The notes beneath the pieces were generated by a model that saw nothing but the letters and a program-made list of their open reading frames with translations, did no database searches and was not told where the DNA came from. From Clostridiales bacterium (lineage in GTDB: Bacteria > Bacillota > Clostridia > Lachnospirales > Lachnospiraceae), in NCBI GenBank assembly GCA_018372435.1, contig JAHAJA010000004.1:1-64000 (forward strand): a DNA stretch of 64,000 nucleotides, in the 5' to 3' direction. The translations under genes were made by a program, and so were the position numbers. Shown here one piece after another: positions 61,454-64,000 of the stretch. The stretch's first letter is position 1. Each line of letters begins with the position of its first letter.

Positions 61454-63892
61454 ATGAATACACCATTATCTTGGATTAAAGCTTATGTACCAGAACTTGA
61501 TGTAACAGCACAGGAATACACAGATGCAATGACATTATCAGGTTCTAAGGTAGAAGGATATGAAGAATTAGATGCTGACTTAGATAAAATCGTAGTTGGT
61601 AAGATCTTAAAGATAGAAAAACACCCAGATGCAGATAAATTAATTATCTGTCAAGTTCAAATCTCAGAAGAAGGAGATCAAGTTCAAATCGTAACAGGTG
61701 CTCCTAATGTGAAAGAAGGAGACATAATTCCTGTTGTTCTTGACGGCGGACGAGTAGCTGGTGGCCATGATGGAGAGAAGCCTGCAGGTGGAATCAAAAT
61801 CAAGAAGGGTAAACTTCGCGGAGTAGAATCATGTGGTATGATGTGTTCGATTGAAGAACTTGGTTCAACAAAAGAGATGTATCCAGACGCACCAGAAGAC
61901 GGAATCTATATCTTCAGTGATAATCCGGAATATGCAGATCTTAAAATCGGATCTAGTGCAATTGAAGCATTGGGACTTAACGATGTGGTATTTGAATATG
62001 AAATCACATCAAACCGTGTAGATTGTTTCGGTGTGATTGGTATTGCAAGAGAAGCAGCTGCGACATTTGGTAAGAAGTTCATTCCACCAGTTATAGAAGT
62101 GAAAGAAAACGATGAGAAAACTTCTGATTACATCAGCGTAGAAGTAGAAGATAAAGACCTATGCCCACGCTATGTAGCTAGAGTAGTTAAGAATATCAAA
62201 ATTGGACCATCTCCAAAATGGATGCAAAGAAGACTTGCAGCTTGTGGAATTCGTCCTATCAACAACTTAGTTGATATTACGAATTATGTAATGGAAGAAT
62301 TTGCTCAACCAATGCATGCCTATGATCTTAATCATGTAGCAGGTAACAAGATTATAGTACGTCGTGCAAAAGATGGTGAAGTGTTTGAAACCTTAGATGG
62401 TCAAGAGAGAAAATTAGATTCTTCTATATTAATGATCTGTGATGCAGATAAACCAATTGGTCTTGCTGGTATCATGGGCGGAGAAAACTCTAAGATTACC
62501 GATGATGTTAAGACAGTATTATTCGAAGCGGCTTGTTTTAATGGAACGAATATCCGTTTATCAAGTAAAAAAGTTGGTTTAAGAACAGATGCGTCAGGTA
62601 AATTTGAAAAAGGACTTGATCCAAACAATGCAATGGAGGCAATTAACCGTGCATGTCAATTAATCAATGATTTAGGAGTTGGTGAAGTTGTTGGTGGTTG
62701 TGTAGATGTATACGATGAAGTTCGCAAACCAAACCGTGTAGCATTCGAACCTGAAAGAATCAATAAATTACTTGGAACTGACCTTGATGCAGAAACGATG
62801 CTTGGCTATTTTAAAGCAATTGATCTAGATTACGATGAGAAAACAAAAGAAGTAGTTGTACCTACTTGGAGACAAGATATTCACTGTATGTCAGACCTTG
62901 CAGAAGAAGTTGCACGTTTCTACGGATATGATAAAATCGGTTCAACACTACCAACAGGTGAAGCAACAACAGGTAAGTTATCATTCAAGATGAGAATTGA
63001 GAATGTGGCTAGAGATATCGCAGAACATTTTGGTTTTAATGAAGCAATGACATATTCCTTCGAAAGTCCAAAGGTATTCGATAAATTATTAATTCCAACT
63101 GATGATGCACTTCGTAAAACAGTAGTAATCTCTAATCCACTTGGAGAAGATTACAGTATTATGAGAACAGTACCACTTAATGGTATGCTTACTTCTTTAT
63201 CAACAAACTACAATAGAAGAAACAAAGATGTACGACTATACGAAATCGGTAATATCTATGTACCAAAAGCATTACCATTAACAGAACTTCCAGATGAGAG
63301 AACGCAGTTTACACTTGGTATGTACGGTGTAGGTGATTTCTTTGATCTAAAAGGTGTTGTGGAAGAGTATCTTGAAAAGATTGGAATAAAAGGGGTTAAG
63401 ACATATGATCCAAATGCGGGAAAAACGTTCTTACACCCAGGAAGACAAGCAAATATCATCTATGACGGAGCTGTAATTGGATATCTTGGTGAAGTTCACC
63501 CAGATGTTCTTGATAATTATGATATTGGTGAGAAAGCTTATGTTGCGGTACTTGATATGCCAGAAGTTGAGGCTCGTGCAGGATTCAATGTGAAATACGA
63601 AGGAATTGCTAAGTATCCAGCTGTAACACGTGATATCAGTATGGTTATGGAAAAATCAATCTTAGCCGGTGATGTAGAAGCGATTATTCGTAAGAATGGT
63701 GGTAAGATTCTTGAATCGGTTACATTATTTGATATCTACGAAGGTGCACAGATTAAAGAAGGTCATAAATCTATGGCATATTCAATCAGTTTCCGTGCAA
63801 AAGATAGAACATTAGAAGATAAAGATGTGAACGAAGTTATGACTAAGATCTTAAATGGCTTATCGAAAATTGGAATTGAATTACGTCAGTAA
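61454..63892 (+). CDS. pheT: Phenylalanine-tRNA ligase beta subunit
   Basis: 812 residues from ATG 61454 (MNTPLSWIKAYVPELD, the usual family N-terminus); an in-frame ATG at 61439 adds five residues and could be used by coupling. OB-fold tRNA-binding domain (~40-155), B3/B4 editing domain (~210-380, with GLAGIMGGENS), B5 domain, inactive class II-like core, and a C-terminal anticodon-binding FDX-ACB domain (~720-812: YPAVTRDISMVMEK). The ribosome site directly before it is weak (GGGA); the strong one lies 75 nt upstream. Confidence 0.96.
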   Translation: MNTPLSWIKAYVPELDVTAQEYTDAMTLSGSKVEGYEELDADLDKIVVGKILKIEKHPDADKLIICQVQISEEGDQVQIVTGAPNVKEGDIIPVVLDGGRVAGGHDGEKPAGGIKIKKGKLRGVESCGMMCSIEELGSTKEMYPDAPEDGIYIFSDNPEYADLKIGSSAIEALGLNDVVFEYEITSNRVDCFGVIGIAREAAATFGKKFIPPVIEVKENDEKTSDYISVEVEDKDLCPRYVARVVKNIKIGPSPKWMQRRLAACGIRPINNLVDITNYVMEEFAQPMHAYDLNHVAGNKIIVRRAKDGEVFETLDGQERKLDSSILMICDADKPIGLAGIMGGENSKITDDVKTVLFEAACFNGTNIRLSSKKVGLRTDASGKFEKGLDPNNAMEAINRACQLINDLGVGEVVGGCVDVYDEVRKPNRVAFEPERINKLLGTDLDAETMLGYFKAIDLDYDEKTKEVVVPTWRQDIHCMSDLAEEVARFYGYDKIGSTLPTGEATTGKLSFKMRIENVARDIAEHFGFNEAMTYSFESPKVFDKLLIPTDDALRKTVVISNPLGEDYSIMRTVPLNGMLTSLSTNYNRRNKDVRLYEIGNIYVPKALPLTELPDERTQFTLGMYGVGDFFDLKGVVEEYLEKIGIKGVKTYDPNAGKTFLHPGRQANIIYDGAVIGYLGEVHPDVLDNYDIGEKAYVAVLDMPEVEARAGFNVKYEGIAKYPAVTRDISMVMEKSILAGDVEAIIRKNGGKILESVTLFDIYEGAQIKEGHKSMAYSISFRAKDRTLEDKDVNEVMTKILNGLSKIGIELRQ

Positions 63893-63917
63893 TTAATGAA
63901 TAAGTAAATAATTAAGA

Positions 63918-63972
63918 GGGTTGTCGCGCTAATATAATACATGAGATGTATGATTTTGCGACAACCCTGTTG
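63918..63972 (+). terminator. Terminator after pheT
   Basis: GGGTTGTCGC / GCGACAACCC, a 10-bp GC-rich perfect stem around a ~30-nt loop; the T tract is poor (TGTTGTTACTTTTT). It may serve converging genes beyond the window edge. Confidence 0.55.
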
Positions 63973-64000
63973 TTACTTTTTAGTCTTCGACTTCATAACA

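Overview
The window is AT-rich, low-GC Firmicute DNA. Split transketolase, T-box leaders on thrS and pheS, a YesM/YesN two-component pair beside an LplB/YtcP-type sugar ABC importer, several very large secreted glycoside hydrolases and a BspA-type leucine-rich-repeat tail together point to a plant-polysaccharide-degrading Lachnospiraceae clostridium. Lachnoclostridium (Clostridium) phytofermentans or a close relative is my best guess; I recognised it from memory and could not check it.

Layout. 1-3.2 kb: the last bases of a 23S rRNA and its terminator, then an accessory patch. The patch holds a serine-recombinase relic, an ArsR-type regulator, an MFS exporter with its own promoter and operator, and a phosphonate-transaminase (PhnW) relic. 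3.8-15.1 kb: a secreted 1,896-residue enzyme with two GH87-like beta-helix domains, the split transketolase, a GH18 protein, and a GH5 cellulase-like protein with two C-terminal repeats. 15.4-22.7 kb: sensor kinase, AraC-type response regulator, two ABC permeases and a lipoprotein solute-binding protein, forming a sugar-sensing and uptake module with no ATPase of its own. 22.9-26.9 kb: tRNA-Gly(CCC), followed by two islets that each end in a copy of the tRNA 3' end. They carry an AraC-GyrI regulator, an APH-type kinase and a MerR-GyrI regulator. 27.0-33.0 kb: a 988-residue coiled-coil protein with internal repeats and a large PfkB-like/AAA+/RyR protein, the least-explained part of the window.

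33.2-42.3 kb: housekeeping pth, mfd and a PrsA-like foldase, then padR with an ABC-2 exporter (NatAB-like) and truA, then a convergent small acidic membrane protein. 42.6-51.7 kb: a 1,413-residue GH26 mannanase-like enzyme, fabV/ter (minus strand), a GT4 glycosyltransferase, a C_GCAxxG_C_C protein, a GNAT acetyltransferase and a coiled-coil protein (minus strand). 51.8-64 kb: translation genes under RNA control: T-box-thrS, prfC, L20-type leader-infC (apparent ATT start)-rpmI-rplT, then a YihY membrane protein and a zinc-ribbon protein, T-box-pheS and pheT.

The hydrolases, YesMN pair and importer fit together as extracellular polysaccharide breakdown followed by oligosaccharide sensing and uptake. 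The points most worth a second look are the PfkB/AAA+/RyR protein with its coiled-coil neighbour, a five-copy 15-bp iteron array at the padR promoter, the two complete catalytic triads in the GH87-like protein, the tRNA-Gly 3'-end repeats, and structured or uORF-bearing RNA between the T-box terminators and their genes and between pheS and pheT.
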